From Paenibacillus sp. (lineage in GTDB: Bacteria > Bacillota > Bacilli > Paenibacillales > Paenibacillaceae), in assembly GCA_029256665.1 (NCBI GenBank), contig JAQSXN010000012.1, positions 1 to 16,474 of the forward strand: a DNA stretch of 16,474 nt, read 5' to 3'. Under the pieces are notes generated by a model. The model was not told where the DNA came from, searched no databases, and worked only from the letters and a program-made list of their open reading frames with translations. The position numbers and the translations under genes were made by a program. Within the stretch, counting starts at the first letter, position 1. Each line of letters opens with the position of its first letter. Of the stretch, positions 1-6,693 are shown one piece after another.

Positions 1-57
1 CTTCATCAGGATGCCTTGGCGAATCAATTGCTCGTCCTCTACCAGCAATAGCTTCAT
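1..57 (-). CDS. Response regulator, N-terminal fragment (YesN/AraC-like two-component type)
   Basis: Only the first 19 codons are in the window; the gene runs leftward out of it. The visible peptide has the first beta strand of a receiver domain (KLLLVEDEQL) with the acidic residues (E7, D8, E9) that bind Mg2+ beside the phosphoryl-accepting Asp, followed by the start of helix 1 (IRQGI). This opening is typical of YesN-type response regulators of Paenibacillaceae, which carry a C-terminal AraC DNA-binding domain, but that half is not seen here. The ATG is preceded on the minus strand by an AGGGGAG ribosome binding site. The neighbour upstream ends in its own terminator, so the gene probably has its own promoter. 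The receiver call is firm; the output domain is inferred. Confidence 0.8.
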   Translation of the reverse strand, partial: MKLLLVEDEQLIRQGILMK

Positions 58-93
58 AAAGCTCCCCTTTCCGGAACATCGTAATATAGTTTT

Positions 94-120
94 ATTATAA
101 TAGGTAAAGAGCGGATGCAA
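94..120 (-). promoter_or_regulatory. Possible promoter of the response regulator gene
   Basis: On the minus strand a perfect TATAAT lies at 99-94, about 37 bases before the ATG. The best upstream match is TTGCAT at 120-115, but the spacer is only 15 bp, so the -35 assignment is weak. The terminator at 188-225 separates this promoter from the lipoprotein gene upstream. Confidence 0.35.
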
Positions 121-187
121 CACGGAATCTTAATTCCGGACAGGAAATCGAAGGATTGACGGGATCGGCGCATTCGTTCCGTCAATG

Positions 188-225
188 AAAAAGGGTTCCG
201 GAGCAATAAGCTGCTCCGGAACCCT
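188..225 (-). terminator. Rho-independent terminator of the DUF4309 lipoprotein gene
   Basis: A perfect 14-bp stem (192-205 with 212-225) closes a 6-base loop, and on the minus strand it is followed directly by five T (188-192). It begins 10 bases after the lipoprotein stop codon. No mismatch is seen in the stem. Confidence 0.92.
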
Positions 226-234
226 ATAGTACGT

Positions 235-915
235 TCATCCCGCCATATTATTATGGGCATCCTTGGGCGAGAACACGGATACATGATCAACCCGAGCCTT
301 GCTAGCCGGAATAACGAATTTCAGCTCGTATCGCTCGTTCACTTGATAGACATAGATCTTGTCGTCGCCATTCTCCGCAACGGAATCCGCTTTGCCAAGC
401 GTTTGTTCGATATCGCGAAGCGAAAGCGACTTCAGGTCGTCGGCATAGGATCGCACGTCGAATATGACGCTTCCCTTGTTGTAGCCGAAGGCCGCGTGAT
501 GCTTCGCGTACGTGGCATAAATACCTTTGCCCGCCGCATCGGTGCGATCGGCTTCGCCCCAATCTTCTTCGATGTCGTCAATGAGCGAGGTATGGACCGT
601 ATAAGACAGGCCAGGCACGCGACCTTCTCTAGCCAGCTTCCGAATCTCCACCAACTGCCGAGCCAACTGATCCGCTTTGTTGTCGGAACCATGTTGTTGC
701 GTCTCTTCGTTAGGCTTATTCGGCTGTTCGGAAGCGGATGGTTCCGGAGTCGCCGAAGGAACGGACGTAGCGGTGGTTGGCTGGGAAGGTTGTTCCGTTG
801 ACGAAGCAGTCGGCGGCCGCGAAACTTCCGCGCCGTTATCTCCGTTATTGGTGCAGGCCGTCACGGCCAGTGCACCGGCCAGGGCGACGGCGCATAGCCA
901 AGGTTTCATGTTCAT
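235..915 (-). CDS. YjgB-type DUF4309 lipoprotein
   Basis: A 226-residue secreted lipoprotein of unknown biochemical role. The start MNMKPWL is chosen because AAAGGAG lies about 10 bases upstream; the frame is open further upstream but without initiation signals. Residues 3-20 form a lipoprotein signal peptide ending in the lipobox VTAC, so the mature protein should be anchored on the outer face of the membrane through its Cys. A low-complexity Ser/Thr/Pro/Glu linker follows (about residues 25-75). The C-terminal domain carries the pattern I recall for B. subtilis YjgB and relatives: VPGLSYTVHTSLIDDIE, WGEADRTDAAGKGIYATY, GSVIFDVRSY, LGKAD, DDKIYVYQ, YELKFVIP and the closing DHVSVFSPKDA. The internal WGxAD/LGxAD pair suggests a duplicated small fold. 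The gene is monocistronic, with an ECF-like promoter at 976-1002. Family confident, function unknown. Confidence 0.88.
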   Translation of the reverse strand: MNMKPWLCAVALAGALAVTACTNNGDNGAEVSRPPTASSTEQPSQPTTATSVPSATPEPSASEQPNKPNEETQQHGSDNKADQLARQLVEIRKLAREGRVPGLSYTVHTSLIDDIEEDWGEADRTDAAGKGIYATYAKHHAAFGYNKGSVIFDVRSYADDLKSLSLRDIEQTLGKADSVAENGDDKIYVYQVNERYELKFVIPASKARVDHVSVFSPKDAHNNMAG

Positions 916-975
916 TGTTTTCACGCTCCTTTTGTCTTTGCTTGATGTTGGATGTTCTTGAAATATGGTGTCATT

Positions 976-1002
976 GACGATTGCCTTTACCCAAAGGTTG
1001 CA
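976..1002 (-). promoter_or_regulatory. Candidate ECF-sigma promoter of the DUF4309 lipoprotein gene
   Basis: On the minus strand TGCAACCTTT (-35 TGCAAC at 1002-997) is followed after 17 bp by CGTC (979-976), about 60 bases before the ATG. The AAC core plus CGTC at this distance is the layout of ECF promoters such as those of B. subtilis SigX/SigW. No good housekeeping -35/-10 pair was found in this gap. Confidence 0.45.
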
Positions 1003-1063
1003 CCGAAAGGAAAGAAAAATGTCGAAGGTTTGCCCGCAATAAGGAAGCAGCCGCCAAGAGGTT

Positions 1064-1091
1064 TTGACAATTTTGACAGACTTGCTACAAT
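1064..1091 (+). promoter_or_regulatory. SigA-type promoter of the flavin oxidoreductase gene
   Basis: A consensus TTGACA (1064-1069) is separated by 16 bp from TACAAT (1086-1091). Transcription would start near 1098, leaving a leader of about 40 bases that contains TGGAGG. A second TTGACA at 1073-1078 is too close to this -10 to serve it. Confidence 0.75.
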
Positions 1092-1139
1092 AAAACAACG
1101 GTAGCTGCAAGGATCCAAGACAATTAATGGAGGTTGACC

Positions 1140-2180
1140 ATGACAAACGCGCAAGCCGTTCAAGCACTATTCCAACCGTTTTCGATCGGAAAGCTATCCT
1201 TGTCCAATCGAACGGTTATGGCGCCGATGACGCGCCAAAAATCGCCAAACGGCGTCCCCGGACCGGATGTCGCGGCTTATTACCGTCGTCGGGCCGAGCA
1301 CGGAGTCGGACTCATCGTAACGGAAGGCACGGTCATTAACCATGCGGATTCGAGCAATCAGGAGGGCGTCCCGTTCTTCTACGGCGAAGAAGCTTTGAGG
1401 GGCTGGGCCAATGTATTGAACGAAGTACATCGTGCGGGAGGCAAAATCGTTCCTCAAATCTGGCATATGGGCGCTCGCGGCAACGTGAACGAGTACGACG
1501 AGGAAGAAATCGCCAATATCGTGCGGGAATTCGCAAAAGCCGCGGCCGAAGCCAAACGTCTGGGGTTTGACGGGATCGAGCTGCACGGCGCTCACGGCTA
1601 TTTGATCGATCAATTTTTCTGGGCGAAGACAAACCAGCGGAAGGATCGATACGGAGGAGACTTGATCGCGCGTACGACCTTTGCCGCGGAAGTCGTCCAA
1701 GCTTGCCGCGATGCCGTAGGCCCCGACTTCCCGATTATATTGCGAATCTCGCAATGGAAGGGCATCGATTATTCGGCGAGACTCGTAGAGACGGCGGAGG
1801 AGTTGAAGCAGTTTCTCGAGCCTCTCGCGAACGCAGGCGTAGATATTTTCCATTGCTCTACGCGACGTTTCTGGGAACCGGAATTCGACGGCTCCGAGCT
1901 GAATTTCGCGGGCTGGGTGAAGAAACTGACCGGCAAACCGACCATAACGGTAGGATCCGTAGGCTTGGATGGCGACGTATCGACCTTCTTCACGAAAGGA
2001 AACGGATCGGGGATCGCGAGCCTGGACGGCTTGCTTCCCAAGCTTGCGAACGGGGAGTTCGATCTAGTCGCCGTCGGCCGGGCGCTGCTCGCGGATCCGG
2101 CTTGGGTCGACAAGATTAGGGAAGGCCGGCTGGAGGAGCTTATTCCGTTCACGCCTCAGTCGCTCCAGACGCTATATTGA
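1140..2180 (+). CDS. NADH:flavin oxidoreductase, Old Yellow Enzyme family, shortened
   Basis: A 346-residue FMN-dependent TIM-barrel ene-reductase of the kind that reduces activated C=C bonds with NAD(P)H; the substrate cannot be told. The ATG at 1140 has TGGAGG six bases upstream; an in-frame TTG at 1134 abuts the ribosome binding site and is rejected. Family marks include the opening LFQPFSIGKLSLSNRTVMAPMTR, the EHGVGLIVTEGT strand, PQIWHMG, the active-site ELHGAHGYLIDQFFW with its His-x-x-His pair, NQRKDRYGGDL, IILRISQWK, FHCSTRRFWEPEF, ITVGSVG and the phosphate-binding VAVGRALLADPAW. Between PQIWHMG and the helix beginning EEEIANIVREF only about ten residues remain, where relatives carry roughly 25-35 more, forming part of the capping subdomain over the active site. 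The enzyme may be active with a more open pocket, or may be impaired. It stands alone, between its own promoter and a weak terminator. Confidence 0.9.
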   Translation: MTNAQAVQALFQPFSIGKLSLSNRTVMAPMTRQKSPNGVPGPDVAAYYRRRAEHGVGLIVTEGTVINHADSSNQEGVPFFYGEEALRGWANVLNEVHRAGGKIVPQIWHMGARGNVNEYDEEEIANIVREFAKAAAEAKRLGFDGIELHGAHGYLIDQFFWAKTNQRKDRYGGDLIARTTFAAEVVQACRDAVGPDFPIILRISQWKGIDYSARLVETAEELKQFLEPLANAGVDIFHCSTRRFWEPEFDGSELNFAGWVKKLTGKPTITVGSVGLDGDVSTFFTKGNGSGIASLDGLLPKLANGEFDLVAVGRALLADPAWVDKIREGRLEELIPFTPQSLQTLY

Positions 2181-2195
2181 CTCGCGCATGACGAC

Positions 2196-2228
2196 AGCAG
2201 CCGATCCAGTCAATCGGCTGCTATTTCT
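2196..2228 (+). terminator. Probable terminator of the flavin oxidoreductase gene
   Basis: A perfect 10-bp stem (2196-2205 with 2213-2222) closes a 7-base loop 15 bases after the stop codon. The following tract ATTTCT is only moderately T-rich, so termination may be partial. Confidence 0.65.
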
Positions 2229-2234
2229 AATGCA

Positions 2235-2277
2235 CGGACGGGTACTCCTTTTATGGTACTATATGAATAGCCGTCCG
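2235..2277 (+). promoter_or_regulatory. Possible promoter of the hybrid kinase gene, inside an inverted repeat
   Basis: An extended -10, TGG plus TACTAT (2254-2262), lies about 65 bases before the kinase ATG; the -35 (near 2235-2240) is poor. A 7-bp inverted repeat, CGGACGG at 2235-2241 and CCGTCCG at 2271-2277, flanks the -10 and could bind a regulator. Confidence 0.35.
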
Positions 2278-2327
2278 CGGGAAAAGCGAGAGGCTGCCAT
2301 CGCGCACATTCAAAGGAGGAAGGCACG

Positions 2328-4280
2328 ATGCAGGATATAAAGTCATTCAACCCCCAAGCTTTATTTGAACATATTTATGCGAATGCTCCGATCGGAATCG
2401 CTTTAATCTCGCTCGATCGGAAATGGATGAACGTTAACCCCTCCGTTTGCAGAATTTTCGGCTATTCGGAAGAAGAATTCAAGACCTTCACGATCGACGA
2501 TATCCGCCATCCCGACGATCATAACAACTCCAGCAGCTTCCTGACGGAACTATTGGACGGCGTCATTCCTTTCTTTGATTTGGAGAATCGGTATTTTAAT
2601 AAAAACGGAGATATCGTTTGGACCTCCGTGCATGTATCATTGGTTCGAAATGACCAAGACGGGGAGCCTTTGTATTATATTACTCAATTTATCGATGTAA
2701 CGAAGAATAAGCTAGCGGAGCTGAAGCTGCAAGAAAGCATCGAACGGTATACGTCGCTAAAAAAATACAACCATGATGCCATTATTTCTTTCGGCTTGGA
2801 CGGCAAAATCATGAACGGCAATAATATGGTGCAGCAGTTGACCGGATACCACATCGAAGAACTGATCGGCAAGGAAATATCCGCATTGATCGGCAAAAAA
2901 AACGCAATCTATTTGCTCCCGGCATTAAATGATCATGCGGCTATCGAAAAACTCGAAAAAGACATTAATTTCGTGCAGCATAAGCACGGGCATTCCGTTG
3001 AAGTTTTGGCAACGTTAGCTCCGATCATTATCCAGAATCAAACGAAGGGCTTTTACATCATCGTAAAAGACATGACGGAGCAGAAAAAGTTGATTATCGA
3101 GAAAGAAGCCGCCGAAAAGACGAATAAAGCCAAAAGCGACTTTTTGGCCATGATGAGTCACGAAATCCGTACGCCCATGAACGGGGTTATCGGGATGACC
3201 GACGTGCTATTGGAGACGGAATTGGATGAAGAGCAGATCGAATATGTTCAAATCATCAAAAAGAGCGGCGACACGCTGCTCACGATTATTAACGATATCC
3301 TGGATTTCTCCAAAATCGAATCCGGCAAGACCGAATTAACGGAAGAACCTTTGAACGTAAGGACGATTTTATCGGAAACGTTATATATGGTCATGTCCAA
3401 AGCGCTCGAGAAAGATCTGGAGATCACGACATCCGTCTGTCCGACGGTCCCCAACTTGGTTCACGGAGATAGCACGAAGCTCAGACAAGTTCTGATTAAC
3501 TTACTGAGCAATGCCATAAAATTCACGCCTAAAGGAGCCATTTCGATCGTCGTGGACACGGTGTGGCTAGAAATGAACAGGGTACGCCTTCAATTTGCGG
3601 TCCGGGATACGGGTATCGGCGTGCCAAGCGATCAAGTCGATCATTTATTCGAGCCCTTTTATCAAGTCGATCATTTTATGACTAGAAAAACGGAAGGAAC
3701 GGGCTTAGGATTAGCCATCTGCAAAAAGCTTGTCGAGCTCATGGACGGTCAAATCTGGCACGAAGCTTCCAAAGAACAAGCAGGTTCAACCTTCTTGTTT
3801 ACCGCCAATTTCCGAGTCCAACTCAATCATTCGGAATCTTCGCAATACGATCTGTGGTCGCAACAATACGACATTGCGGAAAGCGCGACGGAACAAAACC
3901 TGAAAATTCTGATCGCGGAAGACAACGAAGTGAATCAAGTCGTTTTACAGAAAATGATCGAGAAGCTCGGGCACAAAACGACCCTGGTACAAAACGGCAA
4001 GGAAGCGGTCGAAGCCGTTAAGCGTCATTCCTACGATATTATCTTTATGGATATCCAGATGCCTTGGATGGATGGATTAACGGCTGCGAAGTTAATCAAT
4101 GAGATTACGGCCGGCAAGAAAAGACCATGCATCGTGGCCGTGACGGCTCACGCCATCAAAGGAGACAGCGAAAAATACATCGCCGAAGGCATGGATGCGT
4201 ATATTAGCAAGCCGGTTAGCATCAACGCGATAGCGGAAATTATCGAGAGATTGGAAAAGACGAGAGAGTCAGCTCTATGA
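2328..4280 (+). CDS. Soluble hybrid sensor histidine kinase (PAS-PAS-HisKA-HATPase-REC)
   Basis: A 650-residue cytoplasmic sensor with no membrane segment or signal peptide. Order: PAS/PAC about 10-130 (GYSEEEFK, HPDD, FNKNGDIVW, ITQFIDVTKNK), second PAS/PAC about 140-255 (GYHIEELIGKEI, IIVKDMTEQKK), a short coiled coil (255-270), HisKA with phospho-acceptor H278 in SHEIRTPMNG, and HATPase with N box (N391, N395), G1 box DTGIG (427-431) and G2 box GTGLGL (457-462). The receiver (about 524-645) has E531/D532, phospho-acceptor D575 in FMDIQMP, T606 and K628. All key residues are present, so autophosphorylation and His-to-Asp transfer are expected. There is no HPt domain and no response regulator beside it, so the output partner is unknown. 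The ATG follows AAAGGAGG. The gene is monocistronic, with a hairpin 16 bases after the stop. The PAS ligand cannot be predicted. Confidence 0.95.
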   Translation: MQDIKSFNPQALFEHIYANAPIGIALISLDRKWMNVNPSVCRIFGYSEEEFKTFTIDDIRHPDDHNNSSSFLTELLDGVIPFFDLENRYFNKNGDIVWTSVHVSLVRNDQDGEPLYYITQFIDVTKNKLAELKLQESIERYTSLKKYNHDAIISFGLDGKIMNGNNMVQQLTGYHIEELIGKEISALIGKKNAIYLLPALNDHAAIEKLEKDINFVQHKHGHSVEVLATLAPIIIQNQTKGFYIIVKDMTEQKKLIIEKEAAEKTNKAKSDFLAMMSHEIRTPMNGVIGMTDVLLETELDEEQIEYVQIIKKSGDTLLTIINDILDFSKIESGKTELTEEPLNVRTILSETLYMVMSKALEKDLEITTSVCPTVPNLVHGDSTKLRQVLINLLSNAIKFTPKGAISIVVDTVWLEMNRVRLQFAVRDTGIGVPSDQVDHLFEPFYQVDHFMTRKTEGTGLGLAICKKLVELMDGQIWHEASKEQAGSTFLFTANFRVQLNHSESSQYDLWSQQYDIAESATEQNLKILIAEDNEVNQVVLQKMIEKLGHKTTLVQNGKEAVEAVKRHSYDIIFMDIQMPWMDGLTAAKLINEITAGKKRPCIVAVTAHAIKGDSEKYIAEGMDAYISKPVSINAIAEIIERLEKTRESAL

Positions 4281-4295
4281 GAACGACCGTAAATA

Positions 4296-4335
4296 AAGAA
4301 ACCCGTCCTGCCGGAATGGCTGCGACGGGTTTCTT
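4296..4335 (+). terminator. Terminator of the hybrid kinase gene
   Basis: A 12-bp perfect stem (4296-4307 with 4324-4335) encloses a 16-base loop that can form a small inner GCC/GGC pairing. The 3' arm ends in GGGTTTCTT, so the T tract lies within the stem; the A-rich 5' side could let it work in both directions. Confidence 0.75.
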
Positions 4336-4413
4336 CGAATTGTCCGTAATCGCTGTTCTATTCCCCGCTAGGCGATTTTTTGGAACCTGGTCTTTTTTTC
4401 GGAAAACGGCAAG

Positions 4414-4442
4414 TTGCTGCAGGATGTTGAAAATCGTATATT
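4414..4442 (+). promoter_or_regulatory. Possible promoter of the M14 peptidase gene
   Basis: TTGCTG (4414-4419) and TATATT (4437-4442) are 17 bp apart, about 55 bases before the GTG start. The -10 matches at five of six positions, the -35 at only three. Confidence 0.4.
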
Positions 4443-4497
4443 TTCCTTTGGGCGATTCGCTCATAAGATGAAGATAGTCTGACAAGGGAGGTTCGCC

Positions 4498-5526
4498 GTG
4501 GAGACCATGATGGATTTTTGGAAAAGCAAGCTCGCGGATATCGACGAGTGTTTGTCCGGCGTCGCAAAGGGAAACGTGCGGCTGCTGGTCAAATCAGCGG
4601 GCGGGAGAGACATTCGAGTCGTTGAATATGGGGATAAAGAGGATTTCGGCCGGAAAGCGAATTACGGCTCGGCTTGCGGAGCGGGTAATCCGGAGCACTA
4701 TGCGCGCAAGAGCTCCGATTCGAAGCCGGTTCTGCTGCTTGTCGGCGGAATCCACGGCGGGGAGTTGGAGGGAATCGTCGCGATGACGAACCTGATTCAA
4801 GTAATCGAAACGGGGAAGGACTACCGCGGTAGAAGATATGATTACCTGTACGAGAACGCCCGCCGCTTTCGTCTTCTTCTAATTCCTTGCATGAATCCGG
4901 ACGGCAGGGCGCGCCTGCCGATCGATTCGCTGATCGATGTTCCTTACGAGAAATTCGTCTATTATATGCAAGGATCGTGGAAAGACGGTACGCTTTGCAA
5001 GTGGCCGGATTGCAAGGCGGTGCACCCCATCAAGGAAGCGTCCGGCTTTCTCGGCAGTTATTTCAACGATGACGGCGTCAATATGATGCATGACAACTTC
5101 TTCGCGCCAATGGCCCGGGAAACGAGCGCTCTGCTCGGCCTTGCCGATCAGGAGGCCGTCGATTTCGCGATCAATCTGCACGGAGGGGCCGATACTCCGA
5201 TTCATTTCGTTAAAGTACACTATGTTCCGCAATTTATCATGCAGAAGCAACAAACGTTCAACATCGGCCTCGGACAAGCCTATGCCAAGCTTGGACTGCC
5301 GTTCTCCGAAGTGAACCAGGTCGTCGAGGATCAGGGGAGTTATCCGTACCCGTCGATGAATATGACGACGGCGATCCACCATGCTTGCGGCGGCATCAGC
5401 ATGACGTTCGAGTCCAATATGGGGATAGACGGACCGGGAACCAAATTGACGCCGGACGAAATTCTCGACAGCCATCTCGTGTTATTCGAGCAAATGTTCC
5501 GATTTTATTTGGACGAACAACGATAG
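4498..5526 (+). CDS. M14-family zinc carboxypeptidase-like protein
   Basis: A 342-residue metallohydrolase of the M14 carboxypeptidase / succinylglutamate desuccinylase fold. The GTG start is chosen because AAGGGAGG lies six bases upstream; ATGs at 4507 and 4510 are too far away. Visible active-site marks are GGIHGGELEG (zinc ligands H86 and E89, the HxxE motif), NPDGR (N133, R137, substrate carboxylate binding), INLHGG (third zinc ligand H228) and TFESNMG (general base E305). No signal peptide is seen, so it is probably cytoplasmic and acts on small peptides or acylated amino acids rather than external protein. Between NPDGR and INLHGG sits a segment of about 90 residues containing a C-x4-C pair (C167, C172) and ending in NMMHDNFF. 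The gene stands alone between its own promoter and terminator, so context gives no substrate. The family is firm; the substrate is unknown. Confidence 0.88.
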   Translation: METMMDFWKSKLADIDECLSGVAKGNVRLLVKSAGGRDIRVVEYGDKEDFGRKANYGSACGAGNPEHYARKSSDSKPVLLLVGGIHGGELEGIVAMTNLIQVIETGKDYRGRRYDYLYENARRFRLLLIPCMNPDGRARLPIDSLIDVPYEKFVYYMQGSWKDGTLCKWPDCKAVHPIKEASGFLGSYFNDDGVNMMHDNFFAPMARETSALLGLADQEAVDFAINLHGGADTPIHFVKVHYVPQFIMQKQQTFNIGLGQAYAKLGLPFSEVNQVVEDQGSYPYPSMNMTTAIHHACGGISMTFESNMGIDGPGTKLTPDEILDSHLVLFEQMFRFYLDEQR

Positions 5527-5541
5527 AACAAGACCTGATCG

Positions 5542-5566
5542 AAAGCTCCGCTTACCGGAGCTTTTT
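5542..5566 (+). terminator. Rho-independent terminator of the M14 peptidase gene
   Basis: A perfect 9-bp stem (5542-5550 with 5556-5564) with a 5-base loop leads into five T (5562-5566), 16 bases after the stop codon. A textbook intrinsic terminator. Confidence 0.93.
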
Positions 5567-5767
5567 CCGTTATATCGGATGTTTTTGGGATATTGGGCTT
5601 TTTTACGGATAGTCGAAAATAATGCCGAAAGACTCGCATTCGGTCATTTACGCGGCAATCGCCTCTTCCTATCATAAAAGGGGAAAGGAGGGGTGTTCGT
5701 CGGCAACCGATTCAAGATTATGAAAGCGCAGTCAACCCAACCATTAAACAACCGAAAGGGGTATCAC

Positions 5768-6662
5768 ATGTACAAGAATAAAAGAGGATAACAGGGAGGA
5801 CATCGTCGGACAGCTCAATCGGCTGGAGACGTTATTCGAACAGGACATCGCGTTCGGGACCGTCACGATCGCCGTCTCGAGCGTATTCCGCCATTCGGAC
5901 CATATCGCGTCCGCTTACGCGGAAGTGCAGGAAATGGTAGGCGACCGCGTCATGGCCGATCGGACGCAATTGATAACGGAGCGCTCGGCAAGCGAGGATC
6001 CAATCGATCTGTCGCCCGATCAGTGGAAGGAATTTCTGGTCAATCTGCGCGAGGGGAACGAATCCCAGCTTTCCAATCTGATCAAACGGCTGTTCGCCAA
6101 ATGGCAGGGAAAGGAGGCAAAGGCTTCCGCTTGGCTCGAGTTCGGCAGAAACTTGATCGGCAAGATCAAGAGCGAAGCATCCCCTATCATCATCGCCCCG
6201 GCGCGGCTGCAAGAGATCTTCCACGAATCGGAGAAGACGATGCAGCAATGCATTGCAGCGGAAGATCTCGAGCGGCTGCTGATCGGATGGACCGCCCTCG
6301 CGGCGAAAGCGTTCCGGGATAAGAAGGAGCTGCGGGATCCGATCACCACGTTCGTCGTCGATTACGTCAACCGGCATTTGTCGGAGGAAATTTATTTGGA
6401 TCTTCTGGCAGAGCGGTTGAACTTGAGCGGAGGATATCTGTCCACTTACTTCAAGGAAAAAACCGGGATGAATCTCACGGACTTTATTAACGAAACCCGC
6501 ATTATGAAGTCGACAAGCCTGCTCGCCGACGGCAAGCACAGAATTCAAGACGTTTCGGAAGCCGTCGGTTATCGGAACATTACCTCGTTCAATCGCATGT
6601 TCAAGAAATATATCGGGCTGACGCCAACCGAATTCCGCAGAAAGCAAGGCACCGGTTCATGA
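5768..6662 (+). pseudogene. AraC-family regulator with lost sensor half (internal deletion and frame break)
   Basis: AAAGGGG (5755-5761) precedes an ATG at 5768 that reads MYKNKRG and stops at 5789-5791. The C-terminal part of an AraC regulator continues in another frame, open from 5748 to 6662. In that frame the protein is already well conserved before any good start codon: NREDIVGQLNRLETLFEQ and FGTVTIAVSSVF resemble the region before the DNA-binding domain in the large membrane-anchored AraC regulators of Paenibacillaceae, which are about 700-780 residues long. The double helix-turn-helix at the end is intact (LAERLNLSGGYLSTYFKEKTG and VSEAVGYRNITSFNRMFKKYIGLTPTEFRR). The likely reading is a full-length gene whose membrane and sensor coding part was deleted, joining codon 7 to the C-terminal part out of frame. 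A 245-residue product could still start at GTG 5925, but no ribosome binding site precedes it. A deliberately small regulator is the alternative. Confidence 0.72.
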
Positions 6663-6666
6663 TTGA

Positions 6667-6693
6667 AAGTCCCGTATTCCGGGGCTTATTTTG
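6667..6693 (+). terminator. Bidirectional terminator between the AraC remnant and alr
   Basis: An 8-bp stem with one G-T wobble (6667-6674 with 6680-6687) and a 5-base loop is followed by ATTTTG on the plus strand. On the minus strand it lies just after the racemase stop and is followed by a short TTT. It serves both convergent genes, better on the plus strand. Confidence 0.7.

Noticed and set aside
253..801. 182-codon plus-strand frame opposite the lipoprotein gene
   Set aside because: Arg-rich shadow of a gene with a clear signal peptide, lipobox and DUF4309 pattern on the minus strand.
858..1167. Longer 310-codon form of the lipoprotein
   Set aside because: The extra 84 residues overlap the promoter region and the neighbouring gene's start and would bury the signal peptide.
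4277..4471. Small plus-strand frame starting with an ATGA overlap at the kinase stop
   Set aside because: It runs straight through the kinase terminator hairpin and part of the next promoter; the peptide has no recognisable features.
5693..5791. GTG-started extension of the MYKNKRG reading frame to about 32 codons
   Set aside because: The GTG abuts the purine-rich tract without proper spacing, and the downstream ATG at 5768 has a well-placed ribosome binding site.
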